Assembly (NCBI GenBank): GCA_963784675.1
Contig: CAWASE010000012.1
Span: forward strand, 1 to 64,000
From: SCTD01 sp963784675
GTDB taxonomy: Bacteria; Actinomycetota; Actinomycetes; Mycobacteriales; SCTD01
Length of the DNA stretch: 64,000 bases
Direction of reading: 5' to 3'
Shown: positions 34,369 to 42,726 of the stretch, piece by piece
Layout of the letters: the number at the start of each line of letters is the position of its first letter
Position numbering within the stretch: the stretch's first letter is position 1
The notes under the pieces: generated by a model
Told to the model about the DNA's origin: nothing
The model's input: the letters and a program-made list of their open reading frames with translations, nothing else
Database searches by the model: none
Translations under genes and position numbers: made by a program

Positions 34369-35907
34369 TCAGTAGACGAACGGGCCGGCGCGGTCGACCA
34401 GGTCCAGGATCGGCTGGGGCAGCACGCCCAGCACGACCGTCACCGCGAGGCCGAGGGCGATGACGCCGGCGGTGAAGGCGCTGGGGATCGCGACGGTCGG
34501 GCCGTCGGCCGGCGGTTCGCTGAAGAACATCAGCACCACGACCCGGGCGTAGAAGAAGGCGGTGACGCCGCTGGCGAGCACGCCGACGACGACCAGCGCG
34601 GTGGCCCCACCGTCGACGGCGGCACTGAACACGGCGAACTTGGCCATGAAGCCGCTGGTGAGCGGGATGCCGGCCAGAGCGAACAGGAGGAAGGCGAAGG
34701 TGCCGGCGACCACCGGGCTCTTGCGGCCCAGGCCGGCCCACTGCGCCAGGTGCGTCGCCTCCCCGCTGCTGTCGCGCACGAGCGTGACGACCGCGAACGA
34801 GGCCAGCGTGGTGAAGCCGTAGGCGAGGAGATAGAACAGCGTGCCCGACAGCCCCTTGCCGTTCAGCGCGATGACGCCGACGAGCAGGAACCCGGTGTGC
34901 GCCACCGAGGAGTAGGCGAGCATGCGCTTCACGTCGGTCTGCGTGACGGCCAGCACGGCACCGCCGACCATGGTCAGGATCGCGACGACCCACATCATCG
35001 GCCGCCAGTCCCACTGCGTCGTGCCGAAGCCGACGTAGAGCACCCGCAGCAGGGCGCCGAAGGCCGAGATCTTGGTGCAGGCGGCCATCAGCGCGGTGAC
35101 GGGCGTCGGAGCGCCCTGGTAGACGTCGGGCGTCCAGGCCTGGAACGGCACGGCGCCGACCTTGAACAGCAGACCCACCGAGAGCATCGCCAGCCCGGTG
35201 AACAGCAGCGCGTCGTTGCTGCCCGCGGTCTGTGTGGTGGCCAGGACGTCGCCGAGGTCGACGCTGCCGGCGTAGCCGTAGAGCAGCGCGACGCCGTAGA
35301 GGAAGAACGCCGAGGCGAACGCACCGAGCAGGAAGTACTTGACCGCCGCCTCCTGCGAGAGCAGGCGACGGCGACGGGCCAGCCCCGCCATCAGGTACAG
35401 CGGCAGCGACAGCACCTCGAGCGCGATGAACATCAGGATGAGGTTGTTGGAGGCCGGGAACAGCATCATCCCGCCCAGGCTGAACAGCGCCAGCGGGTAG
35501 ATCTCGGTCTGCACCTCGGTGGCCTCGGCCAGCGCGACGTCCTCGCGCGAACCTGGCAGCACCTGCGCGCGTGCCACCACGGCACCGCCGGAGGAGTCCA
35601 ACGAGCGCTCGGCCAGCAGCATGATGCCGCCGAGGCCCAGCAGCGCCAGGGTGCCCTGGAGCACCAGCGTCGGACCGTCGACGGCGATGGCGCCGTTGAA
35701 GACGAGCTCGCTGGTGCCCGCGAGCAGCACGCACGCGGCCAGCGCGCCGAGCAGGCCGACGGCGCAGACGCCGAGCTGCGCGGTGCGCCGCGCCGCGGCC
35801 GGGGCGAACGCCTCGACGAGCACGCTGACCAGTGCGGCGCCGAAGACGATCAGCAGCGGGGCGACCGGGCCGTAGGAGACGTGGGGCGACAGGATGTCGG
35901 TGGGCAT
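34369..35907 (-). CDS. nuoN: NADH-quinone oxidoreductase subunit N
   Basis: A 512-residue antiporter-like membrane subunit of complex I with about 14 helices. It contains the transmembrane-8/12 lysines expected in this family (AAVKYFLLGAFASAFFLYG, TDVKRMLAYSSVAHTGFLL). It pumps protons in the distal membrane arm. It is the last of the canonical nuo genes, nine bases after nuoM. Confidence 0.93.
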   Translation of the reverse strand: MPTDILSPHVSYGPVAPLLIVFGAALVSVLVEAFAPAAARRTAQLGVCAVGLLGALAACVLLAGTSELVFNGAIAVDGPTLVLQGTLALLGLGGIMLLAERSLDSSGGAVVARAQVLPGSREDVALAEATEVQTEIYPLALFSLGGMMLFPASNNLILMFIALEVLSLPLYLMAGLARRRRLLSQEAAVKYFLLGAFASAFFLYGVALLYGYAGSVDLGDVLATTQTAGSNDALLFTGLAMLSVGLLFKVGAVPFQAWTPDVYQGAPTPVTALMAACTKISAFGALLRVLYVGFGTTQWDWRPMMWVVAILTMVGGAVLAVTQTDVKRMLAYSSVAHTGFLLVGVIALNGKGLSGTLFYLLAYGFTTLASFAVVTLVRDSSGEATHLAQWAGLGRKSPVVAGTFAFLLFALAGIPLTSGFMAKFAVFSAAVDGGATALVVVGVLASGVTAFFYARVVVLMFFSEPPADGPTVAIPSAFTAGVIALGLAVTVVLGVLPQPILDLVDRAGPFVY

Positions 35908-35916
35908 CGCAGGCTC

Positions 35917-37620
35917 CTAGCGCGGTGCGGCCGCGGGGCCGCCCTGGGTCGGGGCCGGGTCGGTGCGCCCGGCGTCCTGCATGGTCGCGCTGACGGCGGG
36001 GTTGATGATGTCGGTCAGCGGCTTGGGGTAGAAGCCGAGGAACAGCATCAGGGCCAGCAGCGGCGCGACAGCCATGACCTCGCGGAGCTTCAGGTCGGCG
36101 AACGTCTCCCCGACGGCCGCGGGCAGCCGCAGCGGCCCCTGCATGGTGCGCTGGTAGGCCAGCAGGATGTAGAGCGCCGCGAAGATGACGCCGATCACCG
36201 CGAAAGCGGCCGCCACCGGGTAGCGGGCGTAGGTGCCGATGAGCACCAGGAACTCGCTGATGAACGTCGACAGGCCCGGGAGCGCGAGCGAGGAGAGCCC
36301 GGCGAGCAGGAACGTGCCGGACAGCACCGGCGCCACGGCGTGCACCCCCGAGTAGTCCGCGGTGAGCCGGCTCTTGCCACGCAGGATGAGGAAGCCGATC
36401 ACCAGGAACAGGGCCCCGGTCGAGAGCCCGTGGTTGACCATGTACAGCACGGCGCCGGTCTGGCCCTGCGAGGTGAACGCGAAGATCCCCAGGCCGATGA
36501 AGCCGAAATGCGCGATGGAGGTGTAGGACACCAGCCTCTTGAGATCCTTCTGGCCCATCGCGAGAAGGGCGCCGTACAGGATGCCGATGACGCAGAGCAC
36601 CACGATGTACGGCCCCAGGATGCGGGCGGCGTCGGGGAACAGCGGGATGCAGTAGCGCAGGAACCCGAAGGTGCCGACCTTGTCGAGCACCCCGACGAGC
36701 AGCACGGCCCCACCCACCGGGGCCTCGGCGCCGGCATCGGGCAGCCAGGTGTGGAAGGGGAACAGCGGAGCCTTGATGGCGAAGGCGATGAAGAAGCCGC
36801 TGAACAGCGCCATCTGCACCGGCGTGCTGATCTCCAGCTGGGTGAGCTGGTCGAAGGCGAAGGTGCCTTCGCCCTGGCTGGCCGACACGACGTAGAGGCC
36901 GATGACCGCGGCGAGCATGAGCAGCCCGCCGACCAGGCTGTAGAGCAGGAACTTCACGGCGGCGTAGGAGCGCCGCGGGCCGCCGTAGCTGCCGATGAGG
37001 AAGTACATCGGGATGAGCATGGCTTCGAAGAAGATGTAGAACAGGAAGACGTCGGTCGCCGCGAAGACACCGATCATCATCGTCTCGAGCACCAGCAGCC
37101 AGGCGAAGAACGCGCGGACCGAGCCCGAGCGGGCCGGCCGGCCGCCGGTGGTCGTCGGTGCGGTGGTCGTCGGCGCTGTGGTCGGCGGTGCGGTGCGCGG
37201 TCGGGTCAGGACGCTCGTGGAGCCCCCCGTCGACGCGACCGCCGATCCGACCGCGGTCTGCTCGACGCCGGCGGTCTCGGCCGAGGTCACCACCGGGTCG
37301 GCGTCGTGCCAGGACGCCAACAGCACCACCGGCACGAGCACGGCGATCAGGGCGATGAGCACCAGCGCGATGCCGTCGACCCCGACCGCGAACTGCACGC
37401 CGAAGGCGGGGATCCAGTCGTAGGCCTGCACGAACTGGAACCGGTCTCCGTCCGGCTCGAACGCGGCGCAGGCCACGATCGTCAGCACGAGCACCACCAG
37501 GGACGTCGCCAGCGCGATCTGCTTCGCCAGCAGGTCACGACCCTTCGGCAGCAGCATCAGCGCCGCGGCGCCGCCGAGCGGGATCAGGCCCAGGATGGTG
37601 AGCCAGGGGGTGGTGCTCAT
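35917..37620 (-). CDS. nuoM: NADH-quinone oxidoreductase subunit M with Thr/Pro-rich insertion
   Basis: A 567-residue proton-pumping subunit with the family motifs FIFFEAMLIPMYFLIG (essential Glu), AAVKFLLYSLVGG, FHTWLPDAGAEAPVGG and KDLKRLVSYTSIAHFGFI. Residues about 106-167 are an unusual hydrophilic insert between early helices (VTSAETAGVEQTAVGSAVAS, then RTAPPTTAPTTTAPTTTGGRP). Normal NuoM has only a short loop here. It overlaps nuoL by four bases. Confidence 0.93.
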   Translation of the reverse strand: MSTTPWLTILGLIPLGGAAALMLLPKGRDLLAKQIALATSLVVLVLTIVACAAFEPDGDRFQFVQAYDWIPAFGVQFAVGVDGIALVLIALIAVLVPVVLLASWHDADPVVTSAETAGVEQTAVGSAVASTGGSTSVLTRPRTAPPTTAPTTTAPTTTGGRPARSGSVRAFFAWLLVLETMMIGVFAATDVFLFYIFFEAMLIPMYFLIGSYGGPRRSYAAVKFLLYSLVGGLLMLAAVIGLYVVSASQGEGTFAFDQLTQLEISTPVQMALFSGFFIAFAIKAPLFPFHTWLPDAGAEAPVGGAVLLVGVLDKVGTFGFLRYCIPLFPDAARILGPYIVVLCVIGILYGALLAMGQKDLKRLVSYTSIAHFGFIGLGIFAFTSQGQTGAVLYMVNHGLSTGALFLVIGFLILRGKSRLTADYSGVHAVAPVLSGTFLLAGLSSLALPGLSTFISEFLVLIGTYARYPVAAAFAVIGVIFAALYILLAYQRTMQGPLRLPAAVGETFADLKLREVMAVAPLLALMLFLGFYPKPLTDIINPAVSATMQDAGRTDPAPTQGGPAAAPR

Positions 37621-39563
37621 GCGCCGATCCTCACGACGAGCAGAGCGGCGACCACGAGGGCGGCTCCTCCGAACATGGACAGGGCGTAGGAGCGGACGAA
37701 GCCGTTCTGCACCCGGCGCAGCCGGCCGGACCCGCCACCGACCGCGGCCGCGAGGCCGTTCACGGCGCCGTCGATGCCCCTGCTGTCGACGAAGACCAGG
37801 AAGCGCATCAGGTACTGACCGGGGCGCATCAGCACGCTCTCGTTGAGGGCGTCGAAGTACAGGTTGCGCCGGGCTGCCGAGGTGAACGGGGTGACGGCGA
37901 CCGGCGCCCTGGTCGGTACCGGCCGGGTCGCGTACTGCCGATAGGCCAGCGCCACGCCCACCGCGACGGTGAGCAGCACGATCGCGGAGACCGCGAGCGG
38001 GGCGATCACGTGGTTCTCGACCTCGTGCGCACCGGTGACCGGCTCGAGCCAGTGCTCGAGGTCGAACACGTCGCGCAGCAGGAAGCCCGAGACGACCGAG
38101 CCGATGCCGAGCAGGATCATCGGACCGGTCATGACCGACGGGCTCTCGTGCGGGTGGACGTCGTCCGTCCAGCGCTTCGGGCCGAAGAAGGTCATGATCA
38201 TCAGCCGGGTCATGTAGAACGCGGTCAGTCCGGCAGCCAGCACCGCGACCCCGCCCATCAGGTAGCCGCGGGCGCCGCCCTGGTCGAACGCCGCCTCGAT
38301 GATGAGGTCTTTCGAGAAGAAGCCGGCGAAGGGCGGCACGCCGATGATCGCCAGGTAGCCGACGCCCATGCAGGCGAAGGTGATCGGCATGGCCTTGCGC
38401 AGGTCGCCGAAGCGACGCATGTCGACCTGGTCGTTCATGCCGTGCATGACCGAGCCGGCCGACAGGAACATGCAGGCCTTGAAGAAGCCGTGCGTCAGCA
38501 GGTGCAGGATCGCGATCGCGCCTGCGCCGGGGATGCCGACGGCCAGGAACATGTAGCCGATCTGGCTGACGGTGGAGTAGGCCAGCACCTTCTTGATGTC
38601 GTCGTAGGCGCAGCCGATGATCGCGCCGATGAGGATGGTGATCGCGCCGATGATGCTGACCACCAGCGCGGCCGTCTCGGTGACCGCGTACAGCGGGGTG
38701 CTGCGGGCGATCAGGTAGACGCCCGCGGTGACCATCGTCGCGGCGTGGATCAGGGCCGAGACGGGGGTCGGGCCCTCCATCGCGTCGGGCAGCCAGGTGT
38801 GCAGCGGAAACTGCCCGGACTTGCCGCAGGCGCCCAGCAGCAGCAGCAGACCGATCGCCGTGGCGGTGCCGGCGGTGAGCAGCTCGGCCTGGCTGAACAC
38901 GCCGGTGAAGGACGTGGTGCCCAGCGCCGCAAACATCAGGAAGATCGCGAGCAGCAGGCCGACGTCACCCACGCGGTTGGCGATGAAGGCCTTCTTCGCC
39001 GCCGTGGCTGCCTCGGGCTTGTAGGCCCAGAAGCTGATGAGCAGGTAGGACGCCAGACCCACGCCCTCCCAGCCCAGGAACAGCGCCAGGTAGCTGTCGC
39101 CCAGCACCAGGACGAGCATCGCTGCGACGAACAGGTTCAGATAGGCGAAGAACAGCCGGCGGCGGGGGTCGTGGCTCATGTAGCCGAGCGAGTAGATGTG
39201 GATCAGCAGCCCGACGCCGGTGATCAGCAGCATGAAGGTGGCGCTCAGCGGATCCAGCAGGAAGCCGAAGTCGACCTGCAGCGTGGCCACCGGGACCCAG
39301 GAGAACAGCCGCTTGTCGGCGGTGCGCTCCTCCAGCCCGACGAGGGAGAAGAAGGCGATGACGGCGTACAGGAACGCCGAGCCGCAGGCCGCGATGGCCA
39401 GGTACGGGCCGAAGGCGTTGGTGCGCCTTCCTCCGAGCAGCAGGATCGCGGCACCCGCCAGCGGCAGGGCGACGACGAGCCAGATCACCGACAGGGCGCC
39501 GGTGGCGGCGAGGTACTCGCCGGCGGGGGCCTCGGCCTGCGCCAGCAGCGGAGTCAGGCTCAT
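37617..39563 (-). CDS. nuoL: NADH-quinone oxidoreductase subunit L
   Basis: A 648-residue antiporter-like subunit. LFLGWEGVGLASYLLI carries the conserved Glu, FIANRVGDVGLLLAIF, FPLHTWLPDAMEGPTPVSALIHAATMVTAGVYL is the hallmark, and DIKKVLAYSTVSQIGYM contains the discontinuous-helix Lys. The C-terminal lateral-helix region is present. It forms the distal end of the membrane arm. The gene lies 133 bases from nuoK, the largest gap within the cluster. Confidence 0.95.
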   Translation of the reverse strand: MSLTPLLAQAEAPAGEYLAATGALSVIWLVVALPLAGAAILLLGGRRTNAFGPYLAIAACGSAFLYAVIAFFSLVGLEERTADKRLFSWVPVATLQVDFGFLLDPLSATFMLLITGVGLLIHIYSLGYMSHDPRRRLFFAYLNLFVAAMLVLVLGDSYLALFLGWEGVGLASYLLISFWAYKPEAATAAKKAFIANRVGDVGLLLAIFLMFAALGTTSFTGVFSQAELLTAGTATAIGLLLLLGACGKSGQFPLHTWLPDAMEGPTPVSALIHAATMVTAGVYLIARSTPLYAVTETAALVVSIIGAITILIGAIIGCAYDDIKKVLAYSTVSQIGYMFLAVGIPGAGAIAILHLLTHGFFKACMFLSAGSVMHGMNDQVDMRRFGDLRKAMPITFACMGVGYLAIIGVPPFAGFFSKDLIIEAAFDQGGARGYLMGGVAVLAAGLTAFYMTRLMIMTFFGPKRWTDDVHPHESPSVMTGPMILLGIGSVVSGFLLRDVFDLEHWLEPVTGAHEVENHVIAPLAVSAIVLLTVAVGVALAYRQYATRPVPTRAPVAVTPFTSAARRNLYFDALNESVLMRPGQYLMRFLVFVDSRGIDGAVNGLAAAVGGGSGRLRRVQNGFVRSYALSMFGGAALVVAALLVVRIGA

Positions 39564-39696
39564 CGGGTCGCCCGCTGCTGCGCAGGGTGCCGACAGGGCG
39601 TGGCTGACACGGGAAGGTCCTCGTTCTCGTCTGGCCGGCGGTCGGGGTGCCGGAGGTCGGGCGGTGCGTCGGAACGTACCGGGCGGGAGCGGACGG
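39564..39696. other. Gap between nuoK and nuoL
   Basis: 133 bases without a gene. Short GC-rich complementary segments occur, but I see no convincing promoter or terminator. Confidence 0.4.
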
Positions 39697-39996
39697 TCAG
39701 TACTTCAGCAGGTTCGCGTCGTCCACCGACGCCGACCGGCGGCTGCGGAACACGCTCATGATGATGGCCAGGCCGACGACCACCTCGGCCGCCGCGACGA
39801 CCATGACGAAGAACGCCATCACCTGGCCGTCGAGGGTGCCGGTCGTGCGGCTGAAGGTGACCAGGGTCAGGTTCACGGAGTTCAGCATCAGCTCGACGCT
39901 CATGAACACCAGGATGGCGTTGCGGCGCAGCAGCACGCCGAGCCCGCCGATCGTGAACAGCAGGGCGGCCAGCAGCAGGTAGTAGCTCTCGTTCAC
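39697..39996 (-). CDS. nuoK: NADH-quinone oxidoreductase subunit K
   Basis: A 99-residue three-helix subunit. The conserved glutamates are visible in ILVFMSVELMLNSVNLTLV (helix 2) and VVAAAEVVVGLAIIMSVFR (helix 3). The complete family core GGLGVLLRRNAILVFMSVELML is present. It lies in the proton-conducting part of the membrane arm. It is placed between nuoJ and nuoL as usual. Confidence 0.95.
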   Translation of the reverse strand: MNESYYLLLAALLFTIGGLGVLLRRNAILVFMSVELMLNSVNLTLVTFSRTTGTLDGQVMAFFVMVVAAAEVVVGLAIIMSVFRSRRSASVDDANLLKY

Positions 39997-40021
39997 GGGG
40001 TCGCTCCGCTCGCCGGACCGG

Positions 40022-40804
40022 TCATGAGCTCTTCTCGATGCTGCGCGTGCCCTGGCCGGTGGGGCCGTCGGCCTGCTCCGCCGGCCGGGGGGTCAGCACG
40101 GCACTGACGCTGTCCGCCGACGGCGAGCCGTCGGGCAGCAGCGCCGGGCTGGCGGTGCTGTTGGTCCCGGCGAACACGCCCGGTCCCGGCAGCGGGAAGG
40201 GGTGGTCGCTGGCGAACCGCGCCTTGGCCAGCTCGCGCTGGGTGGCCACCGGGACGGTGCGCTCCTTGTGCGCGAGCACCATCGCCCCGAGGGCGGCGGT
40301 GATGAGCAGCGCGCTGGTCACCTCGAACGCGAACAGATAGTCCGTGAACAGCAGCCGCGAGATGCCGACCACGTTGCCCTCGGCGTTCACCGCCTCCAGC
40401 CCCACGGCGCTGACGCTGCCGTCGTCGTTGACGACCCCGCTGGCGATGGTGCTCATCAGCAGGGCGGCGAACCCGGCGCCGACGATCAGCGCGGCGACCC
40501 GCTGGCCGCGCAGCGTCTCGATGAGCGAGTCGCTGGAGTCGACGCCGACCAGCATGAGCACGAACAGGAACAGCATGAGGATCGCGCCGGTGTAGACGAT
40601 GACCTGCACGGCCGCCAGGAACGGTGCGTCCTGGGCGGCGTACAGCCCGGCCAGCGACAGCATGACCCCGGCGAGGAACAGCGCGGCGTGGACGGCGTTC
40701 TTGCTCAGCACCATCATGATCGCGGCGATGACGGCCAGCGGGCCCAGCACCCAGAAGGTGATGGCCTCCCCGGTCGAGGTCACGGCGAGCACCTGCCCGG
40801 TCAC
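40022..40804 (-). CDS. nuoJ: NADH-quinone oxidoreductase subunit J
   Basis: A 260-residue membrane subunit with five helices (FWVLGPLAVIAAIMMVLSKNAVHAALFL and AVQVIVYTGAILMLFLFVLMLVG with the pi-bulge helix). A long hydrophilic C-terminus after residue about 190 is typical of actinobacteria. GTG at 40804 overlaps the nuoI stop as GTGA; the upstream open frame belongs to nuoI. Confidence 0.92.
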   Translation of the reverse strand: MTGQVLAVTSTGEAITFWVLGPLAVIAAIMMVLSKNAVHAALFLAGVMLSLAGLYAAQDAPFLAAVQVIVYTGAILMLFLFVLMLVGVDSSDSLIETLRGQRVAALIVGAGFAALLMSTIASGVVNDDGSVSAVGLEAVNAEGNVVGISRLLFTDYLFAFEVTSALLITAALGAMVLAHKERTVPVATQRELAKARFASDHPFPLPGPGVFAGTNSTASPALLPDGSPSADSVSAVLTPRPAEQADGPTGQGTRSIEKSS

Positions 40805-41316
40805 GGCTGGCCTCCGCCGGGGTTGCCCAGGTAGTAGTCGGTGTCGGTGTCGCCCAGGCGCATCGGGTGCGGCGGCTGCTCCATGCCGGGCAGCAGCGGT
40901 GCCAGCAGGCGCGTCTTGGTGAAGATCAGGTCGGTGCGGCTGTCGTCGGCCAGCTCGTACTCGTTGGTCATCGTCAGCGAACGGGTCGGGCACGCCTCGA
41001 TGCACAGCCCGCAGAAGATGCAGCGCAGGTAGTTGATCTGGTAGACGGCGGCGTAGCGCTCACCGGGCGAGAAGCGGTTCTCCTCGGTGTTGTCGGCGCC
41101 CTCGACGTAGATCGCGTCGGCCGGGCAGGCCCAGGCGCACAGCTCGCAGCCGATGCACTTCTCCAGCCCGTCGGGGTGTCGGTTCAGCACGTGCCGGCCG
41201 TGGTAGCGCGGCGCGGTGCCGACGACCTCCTCCGGGTACTGCTCGGTGGTCACCTTCTTGAACATCGTCATGAAGGTGAGCCCGAAGCCCCTGACGGGGT
41301 CCAGGACGCCGGCCAT
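40801..41316 (-). CDS. nuoI: NADH-quinone oxidoreductase subunit I
   Basis: A 171-residue iron-sulfur subunit. CIGCELCAWACPADAIYVEG and CIFCGLCIEACP bind clusters N6a and N6b, with the linking RYAAVYQINYLRCIFCG typical of NuoI. It carries electrons from NuoG toward NuoB. Its ATG directly follows the nuoH stop. Confidence 0.96.
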   Translation of the reverse strand: MAGVLDPVRGFGLTFMTMFKKVTTEQYPEEVVGTAPRYHGRHVLNRHPDGLEKCIGCELCAWACPADAIYVEGADNTEENRFSPGERYAAVYQINYLRCIFCGLCIEACPTRSLTMTNEYELADDSRTDLIFTKTRLLAPLLPGMEQPPHPMRLGDTDTDYYLGNPGGGQP

Positions 41317-42726
41317 CTACTGGTCTCCTTCGACGGGGCTGGGGACGGGAGCGGCGGACGCTCCCGCGCCGACGGCGAGCCGTTGCAGGCTGCGCGGCGA
41401 CGCCGGCACGACCAGGTCCAGCGGCGGGGTCGGGAAGCCGCCCTCCGAGGTCGGGACGAGATCGTCGCCGAGCTCGGTCTGCTCCGGCTCGGTCGGCGGT
41501 GGCACGAGCCAGAACGCGACCACGACCACCGCGAGGGCGGCGCCGATGATGCCCAGGAGCGAGCGCCGGTCGTCGACCTCCAGAGTGATCGTGCGGATGG
41601 CCGCGACGAGCAGGATCCAGACCAGGCCGACCGGGACGAGCACCTTCCAGCCGAAGCGCATGAAGGCGTCGTAGCGCATCCGTGGCAGCACGCCGCGCAG
41701 CCAGATGAAGAAGAAGATGAACACGACCGTCTTGAGCAGGAACCACACGATCGGGAACCACCCGGTCGAGAGGGCGTCGACGCGTGAGAACGGGAACGGT
41801 GCCTGCCAGCCGCCCAGGAACAGCGTCGTGGCCAGGGCCGAGACGGTGACGATGTTGATGTACTCGGCGAGGAAGAACATCGCGAACTTCAGTGACGTGT
41901 ACTCGGTGTGGAACCCGCCCACGAGCTCGCTCTCGGCCTCGGGCAGGTCGAAGGGCGCGCGGTTGGTCTCGCCGGTGATCGCGATGCAGTAGATGATGAA
42001 GGAGACGGGCAGCGTGAAGACGAACCACCCTGGACGCGGCAGCGTCAGGTCGGTGAACGGCAGGACGAACGAGCTGCTCTCCTGGGCGGCGACGATCTCG
42101 CTGGTCGACAGCGAGCCGGCGTAGAGGAAGACGGCGATCAGCGCCAGGCCCATCGCGATCTCGTAGCTGATGACCTGCGCGGCCGAGCGCAGCCCGCCGA
42201 GCAGCGGATAGGTCGAGCCGCTGGACCAGCCGGCGAGGACGATGCCGAACACGCCCAGGCTCGCGCAGGCCAGCACCCACAGGACGCCGACCGGCAGGTC
42301 GGTGAGCTGCAGGGCGGTCTGGTGGCCGGCGACCGACACCTTGGGCCCGAACGGGATGACCGAGAACGCGAGGAAAGCCGGGACGGCAGACACGACCGGG
42401 GCCAGCAGGTACACCGGCTTGTCGGCCAGCGCGGGGATGATGTCTTCCTTCAGCGCCAGCTTGACGCCGTCGGCCAGCGACTGCCCCCAACCGCCAGGAC
42501 CCACCCGGTTCGGACCGCTGCGCTGCTGCATCCGCGCGACGACCTTGCGCTCGAACACGATCGAGAACAGCGTCATGAGCACGAGCAGGACGAACACGAA
42601 CAGCGTCTTGCCGATCGTCAGCCAGAACGGCTCGTTGCCGAAGCTCGTCAGCGGCAGCTGGGTCTTGTCGGCGGTCTGCGCGAGCAGCCCGGGCGCTGCG
42701 ACGTCGGTCAGCAGGGCGAGGCTCAT
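41317..42726 (-). CDS. nuoH: NADH-quinone oxidoreductase subunit H
   Basis: A 469-residue membrane subunit forming part of the quinone site. It has FERKVVARMQQRSGPNRVGPGGWGQSLADGVKL, AGWSSGSTYPLLGGLRSAAQVISYEIAMGLAL, ETNRAPFDLPEAESELVGGFHTEYTSLKFAMFFLAEY and MRYDAFMRFGWKVLVPVGL, all conserved. The about 70-residue C-terminal hydrophilic tail is longer than in proteobacteria. It overlaps nuoG by four bases. Confidence 0.96.
   Translation of the reverse strand: MSLALLTDVAAPGLLAQTADKTQLPLTSFGNEPFWLTIGKTLFVFVLLVLMTLFSIVFERKVVARMQQRSGPNRVGPGGWGQSLADGVKLALKEDIIPALADKPVYLLAPVVSAVPAFLAFSVIPFGPKVSVAGHQTALQLTDLPVGVLWVLACASLGVFGIVLAGWSSGSTYPLLGGLRSAAQVISYEIAMGLALIAVFLYAGSLSTSEIVAAQESSSFVLPFTDLTLPRPGWFVFTLPVSFIIYCIAITGETNRAPFDLPEAESELVGGFHTEYTSLKFAMFFLAEYINIVTVSALATTLFLGGWQAPFPFSRVDALSTGWFPIVWFLLKTVVFIFFFIWLRGVLPRMRYDAFMRFGWKVLVPVGLVWILLVAAIRTITLEVDDRRSLLGIIGAALAVVVVAFWLVPPPTEPEQTELGDDLVPTSEGGFPTPPLDLVVPASPRSLQRLAVGAGASAAPVPSPVEGDQ

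Noticed and set aside
33958..37689. Very long plus-strand open frame (1243 codons) opposite nuoN and nuoM
   Set aside because: It is antisense to two clearly conserved membrane proteins, and its translation is Arg/Gln/His/Asp-rich as expected of a high-GC shadow frame.
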